Shown in pieces: positions 1-7,767 of a stretch of 24,103 nt of DNA. Source of the DNA: UBA9647 sp049522195. GTDB taxonomy: Bacteria > Bacteroidota > Ignavibacteria > UBA10030. Location: NCBI GenBank assembly GCA_049522195.1, contig JBEKOB010000066.1, positions 1-24,103 on the forward strand. The letters are read 5' to 3'. A program made the position numbers and the translations under genes. The notes beneath the pieces are model-generated. The model worked only from the letters and a program-made list of their open reading frames with translations, was not told where the DNA came from and did not search any database. Position 1 is the first letter of the stretch. Each line of letters begins with the position of its first letter.

Positions 1-284
1 CACAAACGGGCCAATGTGTCTCTTTCACCGAGACTCAAATGACGATATGATGTCTGTTTCATGCACCTAGGATACTAAATCATCGGACACCATCCCAGGT
101 GTTGCACTTCCTTGTAGAACTCGTGAACCCTAATTTCGAAATACGAAACAAATTCGAAATCTAAGTCCGAGAATTCGAACAAAGGAACAACTCGTTTAGC
201 ACTTCGGGTTTCGGTCTTATGATTTGTCTGGGATTTCGAATTTCGTGCTTCGGATTTTCGTCTACGTGAGCATCAGCAGGCAGT
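1..284. other. Non-coding flank at left edge
   Basis: I see no credible gene here. The stretch lies downstream of the minus-strand isomerase gene, which stops at 285. Its right half holds the TTCGAAAT-type inverted repeat described separately (137-252). The first 120 bases show no motif I can name. A short plus-strand reading frame crossing 224-433 runs antisense into the isomerase gene and has no recognisable content. Confidence 0.6.
137..252. repeat. TTCGAAAT-type imperfect inverted repeat
   Basis: The left arm (137-161) reads as CGAAATACGAA, a four-base insertion, then ATTCGAAATC. The reverse complement of the right arm (232-252) reads CGAAGCACGAAATTCGAAATC without the insertion. Further partial copies of the ATTCGAA core lie in between, at 171-179. 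The element sits just downstream of a gene end, so it may act in transcript termination or 3'-end stability. It may equally be a dispersed intergenic repeat. There is no U-tract typical of an intrinsic terminator. Confidence 0.55.
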
Positions 285-1124
285 TCACATCGTCGCCAGG
301 ACGCCTCTCACATATCCAACCGATTCGGCCAATCCCGGCAGCGGATCCTTTTCGTCCTTTTCATGCTCAAAGTGCAGAGTACCGGAGTATTTCATTTTCA
401 CGAGAGTTCTCAGGAGCATTGGAATGTCGATGACCCCGCGCCCGCATTCCACTGTTGTTCCTTTCGCGTCGGGCGAACTGACGTCCTTCATATGAACGTC
501 GAGGAGCCGGTCGAAGAATCGCTCGACTTCGTCGGCGGGATCAATTCCAAGCCGCCTCGTGTGCCCGACATCGATGCACAAACCCATCCGTTTGTCCATC
601 CTGGCGATGAGCTTGTAGGCGCTTTCGGGACTCGGATAGCGCTTGTCCGTGGGACCGTGATTGTGGATTGCCAGAGCTATATTCGTCTCCTTGACCATTC
701 GCTCGGCGAGGGGGAGTAGCGGTTCGTCAGGGACGCCGACCATCATACCGATTCCTGCTGCTTTTGCATACGCAAACGCGTGGCGGACTTCTTCCTCCGT
801 CGTCATATAGACAACACCGCACGAAGAGAGCTCGACTCCGGACGCTTTCAACTTTTCAAGGACCGCTTTGATTTCTCCCTCCGTGCTCTTGAGTGGTAGG
901 TGCATGTCCTTTAGTGTCATCTTCGTAATCCCGAGCCTCTTTGTCATCCCGATCGCCTGATCAAGAGGGAAGGCCCGGAACGTATAGGACGCGATTCCTA
1001 ACGTAAAGGGAATGGAGTTCCCGGATGCACTTTTCTCTTCCGGAAGAACAGCTGATAGTGGTAGCGAGCCGATCGCTGCTGAGAGTCCGGCAAGTTTCAA
1101 TATGTCTCGACGAGAGTGACCCAT
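285..1124 (-). CDS. Tat-exported sugar phosphate isomerase/epimerase (TIM barrel)
   Basis: This 279-residue protein begins with a twin-arginine signal (SRRDILKLAGLSAAIGSLP, residues 4-22), so the folded protein is probably exported. The body is an AP-endonuclease-2/xylose-isomerase-like TIM barrel (PF01261 type). Segments that fit the metal-binding barrel ends are IHNHG, CIDVGHTRRLG, DVHMKD, GRGVIDIPML and HFEHE near the C-terminus. The family isomerises or epimerises sugars and polyols, and many secreted members sit beside DUF1080 proteins in 3-keto-glycoside degradation, as here. The ATG start has GAGG upstream at good distance. The gene lies 99 bases behind the DUF1080 gene in the same direction, probably in one operon. 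The exact substrate cannot be read from sequence. Confidence 0.85.
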   Translation of the reverse strand: MGHSRRDILKLAGLSAAIGSLPLSAVLPEEKSASGNSIPFTLGIASYTFRAFPLDQAIGMTKRLGITKMTLKDMHLPLKSTEGEIKAVLEKLKASGVELSSCGVVYMTTEEEVRHAFAYAKAAGIGMMVGVPDEPLLPLAERMVKETNIALAIHNHGPTDKRYPSPESAYKLIARMDKRMGLCIDVGHTRRLGIDPADEVERFFDRLLDVHMKDVSSPDAKGTTVECGRGVIDIPMLLRTLVKMKYSGTLHFEHEKDEKDPLPGLAESVGYVRGVLATM

Positions 1125-1147
1125 GTTGATCCTCGGTTGAATTGTCT

Positions 1148-1203
1148 GCGCCCAAGGCGCATCCGCCTCTGGCGGAGATTTTCGATTGCCGATTGTCGAT
1201 TTA
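1148..1203. repeat. Twin small hairpins plus 7-bp tandem repeat
   Basis: Between the DUF1080 and isomerase genes lie two perfect adjacent hairpins: GCGCC-CAA-GGCGC (1148-1160) and TCCGCC-TCT-GGCGGA (1162-1176). Three 7-base units follow at 1183-1203: CGATTGC, CGATTGT, CGATTTA. The hairpins could lower expression of the second gene relative to the first or stabilise a processed transcript end. No U-run follows on the minus strand, so I do not call an intrinsic terminator. Confidence 0.5.
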
Positions 1204-1223
1204 GGGAGGGCGAAGGACGCGTT

Positions 1224-1997
1224 CTAGAGGGTTCGGATTTTGATGTTACGGAAAAACACCTTATTGCCGTGATCCTGGAGAAGGATGTGTCCTTTTTCCG
1301 CCTCGCCAAAACCAACCCGATCTTTGAACTTGCTTTGCGCTTTGTGGGAAAGAAATTCCTTGTCGCCGCGGTCATATTCGAGCACTTCCGCACCGTTGAG
1401 CCAGTGTTCGACGTGCTTTCCTCTCACGACAATACGTGCGGTGTTCCACTTGCCGATCGAAATCACTTTTTTGTCGTGAGCAGGCATAAGATCGTACAGC
1501 GATGCCAGAGTCCTGTTTCCATTGATTCCGAGCTTCGCATCAGGATGCTTGGCATCGTCGAGGAGCTGATACTCCAGGCCGATGGCAGAGCCGGGAGTTT
1601 TGGGCTGTTGTTCGGCGACGAAGTATTTGATACCGCTGTTCGCCCCTGGAGTGAGTTTGAAATCGACCTTGAGTTCGAAATTGCTAAACTCTTGGATCGT
1701 GACGATGTCGCCGCCAAATGCCGCTTCACCGCCGCCGGACTCCCGCACGATCAGCATTCCATCCCTCACTTCCCATCCTTTTTTCGGCAACGAGTCCATG
1801 TAGGCACCGCGCCAACCGTTCATCGTCTTGCCGTCAAAGAGCAATCTCCAGCCATCGCTCTTCTCCTTAGCGGTGAGGACGTTGGGGGAAGGAGCCGCTG
1901 GTTGTCTCTGTTGCGCAACTAAACAGTTCATCACGATAACGGTAACCAGAAGAGCGTACAGCAACTTCCGAATCCTTAAGATCAGATCGATGCGCAT
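1224..1997 (-). CDS. DUF1080 (3-keto-disaccharide hydrolase-type) secreted protein
   Basis: This 257-residue protein has an N-terminal hydrophobic signal (about residues 7-28, ending LVAQ), then a concanavalin-like beta-sandwich of the DUF1080 family (PF06439). Family marks are GWRLLFDGKTMNGWRG at the domain start, SNFELKVDFKLTPGANSGIKY in the middle, and WNTARIVVRGKHVEHWLNG followed by ILLQDHG near the end. Characterised relatives hydrolyse 3-keto-glycosides or 3-keto-disaccharides in the periplasm. The start lies four bases after the stop of the response-regulator gene, so the two are probably translated in a coupled way. The AAGGTGA ribosome site overlaps the end of that gene. The isomerase downstream fits the same degradative role. 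Confidence 0.87.
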   Translation of the reverse strand: MRIDLILRIRKLLYALLVTVIVMNCLVAQQRQPAAPSPNVLTAKEKSDGWRLLFDGKTMNGWRGAYMDSLPKKGWEVRDGMLIVRESGGGEAAFGGDIVTIQEFSNFELKVDFKLTPGANSGIKYFVAEQQPKTPGSAIGLEYQLLDDAKHPDAKLGINGNRTLASLYDLMPAHDKKVISIGKWNTARIVVRGKHVEHWLNGAEVLEYDRGDKEFLSHKAQSKFKDRVGFGEAEKGHILLQDHGNKVFFRNIKIRTL

Positions 1998-2001
1998 CGT
2001 T

Positions 2002-3390
2002 TCACCTTGGCCTGCGAAGTTTGTAGGATTTTGCTTTTCTTAGGAGAGTCTTCACACTGATGCCGAGAACCTTGGCAGCACGACGCTTGTCCCAAGCGAC
2101 TGACTCGAGAACGCTTCTCATATGCGCTTTCTCAAGCTTAGCCAGCGAGATCGCACTGCCGATGCCTGCTTTTCTTTTCCGCGCCCGCGTCCGTGCCACG
2201 GGTTTTCGGAGCGGCGGGGCACCGTGAGGAAGTGCAATATGATTCACTGCTATCGTATCCCCCTCAGAAAGTACAGCGGCGCGCCGCACGACGCTTTCCA
2301 ATTCCCGCACGTTTCCCGGCCAGTCATAGTTCATCAGAGCCTCGAGAGCGTGCTCGTCGAGCTTCTTCGGCTGCTTTGAGCCGGCATGATTGATGAGGAA
2401 TTGATCGACAAGTAACGGAATGTCTTCCTTCCGGTCTTTCAATGGGGGAAGCCGAAGATTGATCACATTAAGCTGCAGCAGGAGACCTTCGCTGAATTTG
2501 CGCGCCGCGGCCTCGCGTTTCAAATCTTTGGTTGTCGCTGAGAGTATCCGCACATCCGACTTGAGAGTTTTGGTCCCTCCGATTCTGCTGAACTCCCCGG
2601 TCTGAAGGAATCTCATCAATTTCGGCTGGGATTTCAGAGGCAGTTCCCCTATCTCATCGAGAAAGAGCGTGGCGCCATGCGCGATCTCGAGCAATCCTTG
2701 TTTCGCAGCAGTGGCATTATGGATGGCTCCTTCCTCGTGACCGAACAGCTCGCTCTCCAGTAGTTCATCTGGAATTGAAGCGCAGCTCAGCACCAGGAGG
2801 GGTTGGTCCTTGCGCAGACTGTTGGCGTGTATAAAATTCGCCACTACTTCCTTCCCCGTGCCGGTCGCCCCTTGAATGAGCACAGGGGATTCCGTCGGGG
2901 CGGAGCGCATCGCCAGATCGAGCGTTTCGAGCAGCTCTCTGTTTTTCGTGATCATGCTCGTCGGAAGTGCGCGGTAAGCGATCTGGCGCCGGAACGCCTT
3001 GTTTTGAGTGACCAGGCGTTTCCTCTCCAACGCCCGTTCTACCAACCCCACAAGATCAGCTGGCGTATACGGTTTCGTGATATAGTAGTACGCACCCAGG
3101 CTCATGCATTCGACAGCGGTCTTCACATCATGGACAGCCGTGAGCATGATGACTTCGGCATCCAGATGCTGGTCCTTGATGAACTTCAGCACTTCTACGC
3201 CACCGACGTCGGGCATCATCACATCAAGGAATACGAGGTCGAACGGAAGCGTCTGCAGCATCGTGATTGCCATCCTGCCATCAGAGGCAGTATCGACATA
3301 GTAGCCTTGCCGCTCCAACACGTGAGTCAGGAGGTGAAGAAGAGTTTCTTCGTCATCGACAGCAAGTATGGAAATCGCTGGTTTTTCCAT
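2002..3390 (-). CDS. NtrC-like response regulator with degenerate sigma-54 activation motifs
   Basis: This 462-residue protein has three domains. The receiver (about 5-122) has acidic pair D12-D13, phosphoacceptor D56, T84 and K106. The AAA+ domain (about 145-390) has Walker A GATGTGK (174-180) and Walker B LFLDE (242-246). The C-terminus has a Fis-type helix-turn-helix (about 420-458). The sigma-54 contact loop, normally GAFTGA, reads GAIHNA (221-226). The usual FREDLYYRLNV segment reads FSEGLLLQLNV (299-309), so both arginines in the arginine-finger region are Ser300 and Gln306. ATP binding looks intact, but sigma-54 activation and inter-subunit hydrolysis look impaired. It may act as a DNA-binding regulator with sigma-70-type polymerase. 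No histidine kinase lies in the window. It is the first gene before DUF1080, with a modest CAGGG/CAGG ribosome site. Confidence 0.92.
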   Translation of the reverse strand: MEKPAISILAVDDEETLLHLLTHVLERQGYYVDTASDGRMAITMLQTLPFDLVFLDVMMPDVGGVEVLKFIKDQHLDAEVIMLTAVHDVKTAVECMSLGAYYYITKPYTPADLVGLVERALERKRLVTQNKAFRRQIAYRALPTSMITKNRELLETLDLAMRSAPTESPVLIQGATGTGKEVVANFIHANSLRKDQPLLVLSCASIPDELLESELFGHEEGAIHNATAAKQGLLEIAHGATLFLDEIGELPLKSQPKLMRFLQTGEFSRIGGTKTLKSDVRILSATTKDLKREAAARKFSEGLLLQLNVINLRLPPLKDRKEDIPLLVDQFLINHAGSKQPKKLDEHALEALMNYDWPGNVRELESVVRRAAVLSEGDTIAVNHIALPHGAPPLRKPVARTRARKRKAGIGSAISLAKLEKAHMRSVLESVAWDKRRAAKVLGISVKTLLRKAKSYKLRRPR

Positions 3391-3755
3391 GGCGAACCTG
3401 CCCTGAAAGGTTATTCAAAGTGAAGATCTGTTGAAGTGATCCGGCTGAAGTACAGCGGACACTGGGATCGAGTCAAGTTTCAATAAGCAAAGCGCCAAAC
3501 GACGACCAGGCGCAATTCAAAGGTAGTAAATTCCTGATAACAACGCACTCGCGGCGTTCTTTTGCAGAGGCATCGATTTCCGATTTTTGGCACGATGCAT
3601 TTGACTGAGGCTGCTCTCCGACCCCAATCTCTAGCGATCACTGCGAAGTTTCGATTGACTTTTGGCCACGCGTCGTTCTTCGGATCGATTCATTGCCTGT
3701 CTGGATTCAACATCGTACATTCAATTGATCTCAAACGTTGACACTTGAGGAACCT
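3391..3755. other. Divergent intergenic region
   Basis: This 365-base spacer separates the minus-strand response regulator from the plus-strand DUF169 gene, so promoters for both probably lie here. I see no open reading frame of substance. One sigma-70-like candidate facing the DUF169 gene is listed separately (3693-3721). No clear promoter for the regulator was recognised. A TTGGCACG string at 3587-3594 resembles half of a sigma-54 promoter but lacks the -12 GC. Confidence 0.6.
3693..3721 (+). promoter_or_regulatory. Candidate sigma-70-like promoter for the DUF169 gene
   Basis: TTGCCT (3693-3698) and TACATT (3716-3721) each match four of six consensus bases and are separated by exactly 17 bases. 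Transcription would begin near 3728, about 28 bases before the ATG at 3756. This is a pattern match only. If the organism is of the Bacteroidota type, its main sigma factor may prefer other sequences. Confidence 0.33.
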
Positions 3756-4571
3756 ATGCAATCCGTGGCCGCCGCTGCACTCCGCTTAGAACACGAGCCT
3801 GTCGCTCTGATGTGGACCGATGAAAGACCCGAACAAGCACTTCAGTATCATCATGAGAAATGGGGATGTGTCATGGCCATGTTTGCGCAGGCTGCACTTG
3901 GCAAAACCGTGGCATTTGATAGGAATAGTTATGGTTGCCTCGGCGGAGGGGTTGGAGTCGGTTTCGGGAATCTCTACCTCAACTGGCGGGGAGGCATCGA
4001 TTGCTTCTACGGGTTTCTTTCCACGGGGAATGAAGGGAAGGAAAATGCTGAGACGATCGCAGAAGAGATTCGGAAGACCGGCCGGAAGCTTGCCGTCGAA
4101 CGATTTCTCCATGGTGAGGGGTACGTGAAGTCCCCTGAACTGGCGAAGAGATTTGTGGCTTCACTGCCAATGGTCGACATTCCCGCTCGCTATGTGGTCT
4201 TTAAACCGCTGCGCGAAGTGGACATCGCGAAAGAAACTCCCGTTGTCGTCATCTTCATCGCCAATGCGGACCAGATGTCTGCTCTCATATCGCTTGTGAA
4301 CTACGGACGGGGAACACTCGATAATGTCGTCGTCCGGTCAGGAGCCGGCTGCCAGAGCATCGGAATTCTTGCGTATCAGGAAGCCGAGAGGGAAGTGCCG
4401 CGAGCGGTCATCGGGCTGACAGATACCGCGGCCAGGTCGTACACAGCTGCGACACTCGGCCACGACGTCCTGACCTTTGCAGTACCGTGCAAAATGTTTC
4501 TCGAATTGGAGGAAAATGTTCCAGGCAGCTTCCTCGAGAGAGAAACGTGGAAGGCCCTCATTGAGCACTGA
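3756..4571 (+). CDS. DUF169 family protein
   Basis: This 271-residue cytosolic protein resembles the DUF169 family (PF02596, COG2043) over its whole length. Marks are LEHEPVALMW near the start, a cysteine pair around a glycine-rich segment (WGCVMAM with C38, and SYGCLGGGVGVGFGN with C61), YVVFKPL in the middle, and RSGAGCQSI in the C-terminal half. The family function is unknown. Its conserved cysteines suggest metal or cluster binding, which is inference. I prefer the ATG at 3756, preceded by GAGG at five bases, over the in-frame TTG at 3738. The gene converges on the AOR operon and is the only plus-strand gene in the window, so it has its own promoter. A role linked to redox metabolism is possible but not shown. 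Confidence 0.8.
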   Translation: MQSVAAAALRLEHEPVALMWTDERPEQALQYHHEKWGCVMAMFAQAALGKTVAFDRNSYGCLGGGVGVGFGNLYLNWRGGIDCFYGFLSTGNEGKENAETIAEEIRKTGRKLAVERFLHGEGYVKSPELAKRFVASLPMVDIPARYVVFKPLREVDIAKETPVVVIFIANADQMSALISLVNYGRGTLDNVVVRSGAGCQSIGILAYQEAEREVPRAVIGLTDTAARSYTAATLGHDVLTFAVPCKMFLELEENVPGSFLERETWKALIEH

Positions 4572-4683
4572 TTAATCGGGTGATCGGGTCATCGATTCAT
4601 CGGGTCATCTGAAGTTGGTTCGTCGATCAGATCACCCGATGGAGAGATCACCCGATGGCCCGATCATCCGATCATCCCGCCGC
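4572..4683. repeat. GATC/ATCGGGT inverted-repeat element between convergent genes
   Basis: The spacer is built from recurring ATCGGGT/ACCCGAT and GATC words. Its core is a hairpin with arms CATCGGGTCATCTGA (4598-4612) and TCAGATCACCCGATG (4627-4641), complementary at 14 of 15 positions, with a 14-base loop. Outer words extend the symmetry (left half 4574-4612, right half 4627-4679). It lies exactly between the stops of the plus-strand DUF169 gene and the minus-strand AOR gene, so it could serve as a bidirectional transcription barrier. No U-tract is present. Related words recur at 10331-10376 and 16696-16728. Confidence 0.75.
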
Positions 4684-6492
4684 TCACACAATATCCTTCA
4701 GCCCAAGCTCGACAAGTTTCTTTTCCGTTGGGATGCCGTCCTCGGTCCACCCCATGAGGTGGTAGTATTCTGCCCTGAGCTTCTCAAGTTCCACCACATG
4801 CCCTTTTGCCGGCCCGGAAGGAAGCGGCTCGGCGAGCGCGCGTTTCGGCAGGATATCGTCCTTCGCTGAGAAACCTTCCCTCGTGCTGAAGAGGCGCGCG
4901 AGCACAGTGATCCGTTCACCGACGCGTTCGAGGTCGCGGGGGCTCTTGTACTCGAACCCGGTACAGGGATTCACCATTTGGAAGATCTCCTTCAGCGTGA
5001 TGCCGAACTTTACAAAATAGCAGAGAATCAATGCATCGATAATCGATGTGTCAAACTGATTCGTTTGAAAGAGCTCTGCCTTTCCTTCTGTCGCCAACGG
5101 ATCCGCACCGCCGAGAATCTCCGCCAGCGGCGATCCGCGAAGGTGACATCCGCCGCGATCGGAGACAGCGTAGCTCAACCCGATCCCTTGCGCCGCATTC
5201 GGATGATATGCCGGCATCTCCAATCCCTTCACCTGCATCGCAAAGTCTTCACTTCCGGGAAAGTGCTTGCTGATCTCGCGGACTCCGTTTTGGAGCAAGA
5301 GACCAACGCCTTCACCTTTCGCTATCTTTTCTGTCAGGGCAACAAGCGCGTCTCCGCTTCCCCACTCGGCTTTGACACCATCGAGGTCCGTGGCTGAAAT
5401 CATCTTGCGTTGGTACATCTCCATCACAAACCCAACGATGTTGCCGACACTGATGGTGTCAATCCCGTAAAGATCGCACAAATAGTTCGAATAAATGATC
5501 GCTTCCTTGTCTGTGAGACCGCAATTCACCCCCATTGCCCAAATGGTTTCGAAATCGGGCCCATCAATCGCGATATCGCGCGTCTTTGCGTATGCGATCT
5601 TGGAACAATAGATTGGACAACCATAGCATCCGATGGAACGGGTCCAGTATTCCTTGCGCCAGGCTGCTCCCGTCATTTCATTGCTATGCTCGAACTGCCC
5701 TTCCTGATAATTCCTCGTCGGCAATGCACCCGCCGCGTTCACGAGGCCAAGAATGTTCGCGGTGCCGTCCTCTGTCATCCGTTTTATCTGATTCGACATG
5801 CGAAGCATCCGATAGGACACCCGTGCCGCTTCATCGAACTCAGAGGGATTGTACACATGCACTGTGCCGGTTCCCCGCAGAGCAATCCCCTTCAACTTCT
5901 TCGAACCAAGGACTGCTCCGGCCCCACCTCTTCCTGCGGTCCGCTCATCATTGAAGATCCCGGAGATCGGCACCATCCGTTCGCCTGCCGGACCGATGAC
6001 GACGGTTTGGAAACCCTCGCCATGCTTCGCCTTCAGTCGCTTCGTTGCATCTGCTGTCGTTGTCCCCCACAAGTCTTTCGCGTCCTCAAAGTGGACGTGG
6101 TCGTTGTCGATGACAAGGGTGACCGGATCATCAGCAGCCCCTTCAACAATGATCGCGTCATAGCCCGCGAATTTCATCGTCTGGCCGAAAAAGCCGCCGC
6201 AGTACGAATCGAGAAACGTCTGCGTCGCAGGACTCTTTGTTACGACGCCGAAGCGTCCCGCCGTCGGGGCACTCGTACCAGTGAGAGGTCCAACCACAAA
6301 AATGAAGGGGTTTTCCGGGGAAAGCGGATCGGCATGTGGAATGGACTCTTTGTACAGGTAGTAGGAGCCTATCCCCTTTCCACCGAGCAAGAGTTTGGCA
6401 ATCTGCGGATCGATGCGCTCAGCTGCGCAACTCCGTTTCGTCAGATTCACTCGCAGCACGTTGTCGGCGTATCCACGGTTGTTCAGGCTCAT
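4684..6492 (-). CDS. aor: Aldehyde:ferredoxin oxidoreductase family tungsten/molybdenum enzyme
   Basis: This 602-residue protein is full length for the AOR family, whose members oxidise aldehydes to acids with a bis-pterin W (or Mo) centre and pass electrons to ferredoxin. The N-terminal domain shows the family run from GGKGIGSYYLY (37-47) to SAPTAGRFGVVTKSP (74-88). The [4Fe-4S] ligands are C289, C292 and C296 in IGCYGCPIYC, plus C491. E316 and H450 fall close to the residues proposed for proton transfer in Pyrococcus AOR (E313, H448). The chosen ATG overlaps the stop of the aldolase-ferredoxin gene as ATGA and has AAGGGAAG upstream. A longer start at 6552 lies inside that gene and is unlikely. 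It is the last gene of its operon. The family also includes GAPOR, FOR and benzoyl-CoA reductase-like members, so the aldehyde substrate is open. Confidence 0.95.
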   Translation of the reverse strand: MSLNNRGYADNVLRVNLTKRSCAAERIDPQIAKLLLGGKGIGSYYLYKESIPHADPLSPENPFIFVVGPLTGTSAPTAGRFGVVTKSPATQTFLDSYCGGFFGQTMKFAGYDAIIVEGAADDPVTLVIDNDHVHFEDAKDLWGTTTADATKRLKAKHGEGFQTVVIGPAGERMVPISGIFNDERTAGRGGAGAVLGSKKLKGIALRGTGTVHVYNPSEFDEAARVSYRMLRMSNQIKRMTEDGTANILGLVNAAGALPTRNYQEGQFEHSNEMTGAAWRKEYWTRSIGCYGCPIYCSKIAYAKTRDIAIDGPDFETIWAMGVNCGLTDKEAIIYSNYLCDLYGIDTISVGNIVGFVMEMYQRKMISATDLDGVKAEWGSGDALVALTEKIAKGEGVGLLLQNGVREISKHFPGSEDFAMQVKGLEMPAYHPNAAQGIGLSYAVSDRGGCHLRGSPLAEILGGADPLATEGKAELFQTNQFDTSIIDALILCYFVKFGITLKEIFQMVNPCTGFEYKSPRDLERVGERITVLARLFSTREGFSAKDDILPKRALAEPLPSGPAKGHVVELEKLRAEYYHLMGWTEDGIPTEKKLVELGLKDIV

Positions 6493-7757
6493 GCAATTCT
6501 TCCCTTGACTTGAGACAGCACAATGGCACCCGGTTTGCACCACTGAACGCATTGAGGATCTCCCTCACACATATCGCAGAACAGGGGGATGCCCTGGCGA
6601 TCGAGCACAACCAGATCAAGCGGGCAGGCGGCCACACAGTCGCCGCACGAATCGCAACGTGCACGGTCAAGCACAAGATACCCTCCCGCCCCGACGGTAA
6701 GTGCACCCACCTTGCAGGCGTCAATGCATTTTTCACAGAGCGGACAGACGATCGGTTTCGAAATGCGCGGCTCATTCGGGCGGAACTTGTATTCGATTCT
6801 CAGCCGGTGGCTGCTCTGATCAAAATCCGTCGAATGGAAGTGTACGCAAGTAATTTCACAAAGCTGACAACCTGTGCATTTCGCGGCAATGGGTCTCAGT
6901 CGCCCCTGCTTTCTTGCGTGGGTGCCGAGGATTTCGTTGATGCTCTTTCCTTCATGAACAAGCGCACAAATGTCCGCTACCATTTTTCTCGGATCCTTCG
7001 CCTTCGTCACGTTTCTTCCGAAGACGGTGCCGCTGGCGCCGGCACGCAGCGCTTCATCCGCCAGTTCCAGAGCGTCACGCGGATCGTCCGACTTGGCACC
7101 TCCGAGTACCAATACCGGCACACCCGCTTCATCAACGAGCTTCTTGAAGCTTTTTACATCGTTGGTGTACGGAATCTTCAAAGCATCCGCGCCAATCTCT
7201 GCTGCGATTCGGGCGGAAGCGATGAGAATTTCGGTCACATTTACTCCCGTGACCGCGGCACCGACTGCCATCGGTTCGATGATGAGCGGGAGGCCAACCT
7301 TCCGACATTCCTTCGCGAAAAACGCTGCCTGCTCGATATTGAGAGCCTCGAATTCGTCACTATAACCAATGAAATAATAGATCGTGATCGCTGAGGCGCC
7401 GACAAGGAGCGCATCCTTGGCGCACGAAGTTGCCTTCTTCTTGAAATTCACGGCGGGGAGAATATTGCTGAGGTTCGACCCGCCCAACCGGGGCATGTTC
7501 ATCCAGTCAGCACGGATCAGAAGTGCGGGAGCGTTCTTGCCCTCGAAGAACTCGCTCATGTGCAGTGCGGTGCCGAAGCTCACAAGGATGCCGTCCGCTC
7601 CGCCAAGTGCAACCTGTCCCAGAATCCTCCGGAGTTCCAGGACATTCGGTGTCGGATCGGACATCCATCCGTGGTCCGCCGCCACACAGACTGCCCTGCC
7701 GTCCTTGGGATTGAAGAGCCTGTTCAGCCGAACCGTTTTCCCTGGTGACACAATCAT
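6489..7757 (-). CDS. Class I aldolase (DeoC/LacD-type) fused to a four-cluster ferredoxin domain
   Basis: This 422-residue fusion has two parts. Residues 1-280 form a DhnA/LsrF-like class I aldolase barrel with the DHG motif (28-30), LIRADW (80-85) and the Schiff-base lysine K194 in GADALKIPYT. Residues 290-410 form a polyferredoxin with four cysteine motifs: C294/297/300/304, C338/341/344/348, C368/371/374/378 and C394/397/403/407. These predict four [4Fe-4S] clusters. The ferredoxin half resembles the small electron-transfer subunits encoded beside AOR-type enzymes. The gene overlaps the AOR gene by four bases, so the two products are probably made together and may form a complex. I chose the ATG at 7757 because the aldolase begins there and AAGGG precedes it; a longer frame to 7907 overlaps the upstream gene. 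The natural substrate is unknown. Confidence 0.88.
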   Translation of the reverse strand: MIVSPGKTVRLNRLFNPKDGRAVCVAADHGWMSDPTPNVLELRRILGQVALGGADGILVSFGTALHMSEFFEGKNAPALLIRADWMNMPRLGGSNLSNILPAVNFKKKATSCAKDALLVGASAITIYYFIGYSDEFEALNIEQAAFFAKECRKVGLPLIIEPMAVGAAVTGVNVTEILIASARIAAEIGADALKIPYTNDVKSFKKLVDEAGVPVLVLGGAKSDDPRDALELADEALRAGASGTVFGRNVTKAKDPRKMVADICALVHEGKSINEILGTHARKQGRLRPIAAKCTGCQLCEITCVHFHSTDFDQSSHRLRIEYKFRPNEPRISKPIVCPLCEKCIDACKVGALTVGAGGYLVLDRARCDSCGDCVAACPLDLVVLDRQGIPLFCDMCEGDPQCVQWCKPGAIVLSQVKGRIA

Positions 7758-7767
7758 TTCAGAGCCC

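Noticed and set aside
3587..3604. Possible sigma-54 promoter (TTGGCACG) upstream of the DUF169 gene
   Set aside because: The -24 part matches, but the base pair ten positions after GG is TT instead of GC, so the -12 element is missing.
5410..7394. Long plus-strand open frames opposite the AOR and aldolase-ferredoxin genes
   Set aside because: Their translations show no recognisable domains, and both opposite-strand genes are full-length, motif-complete family members.
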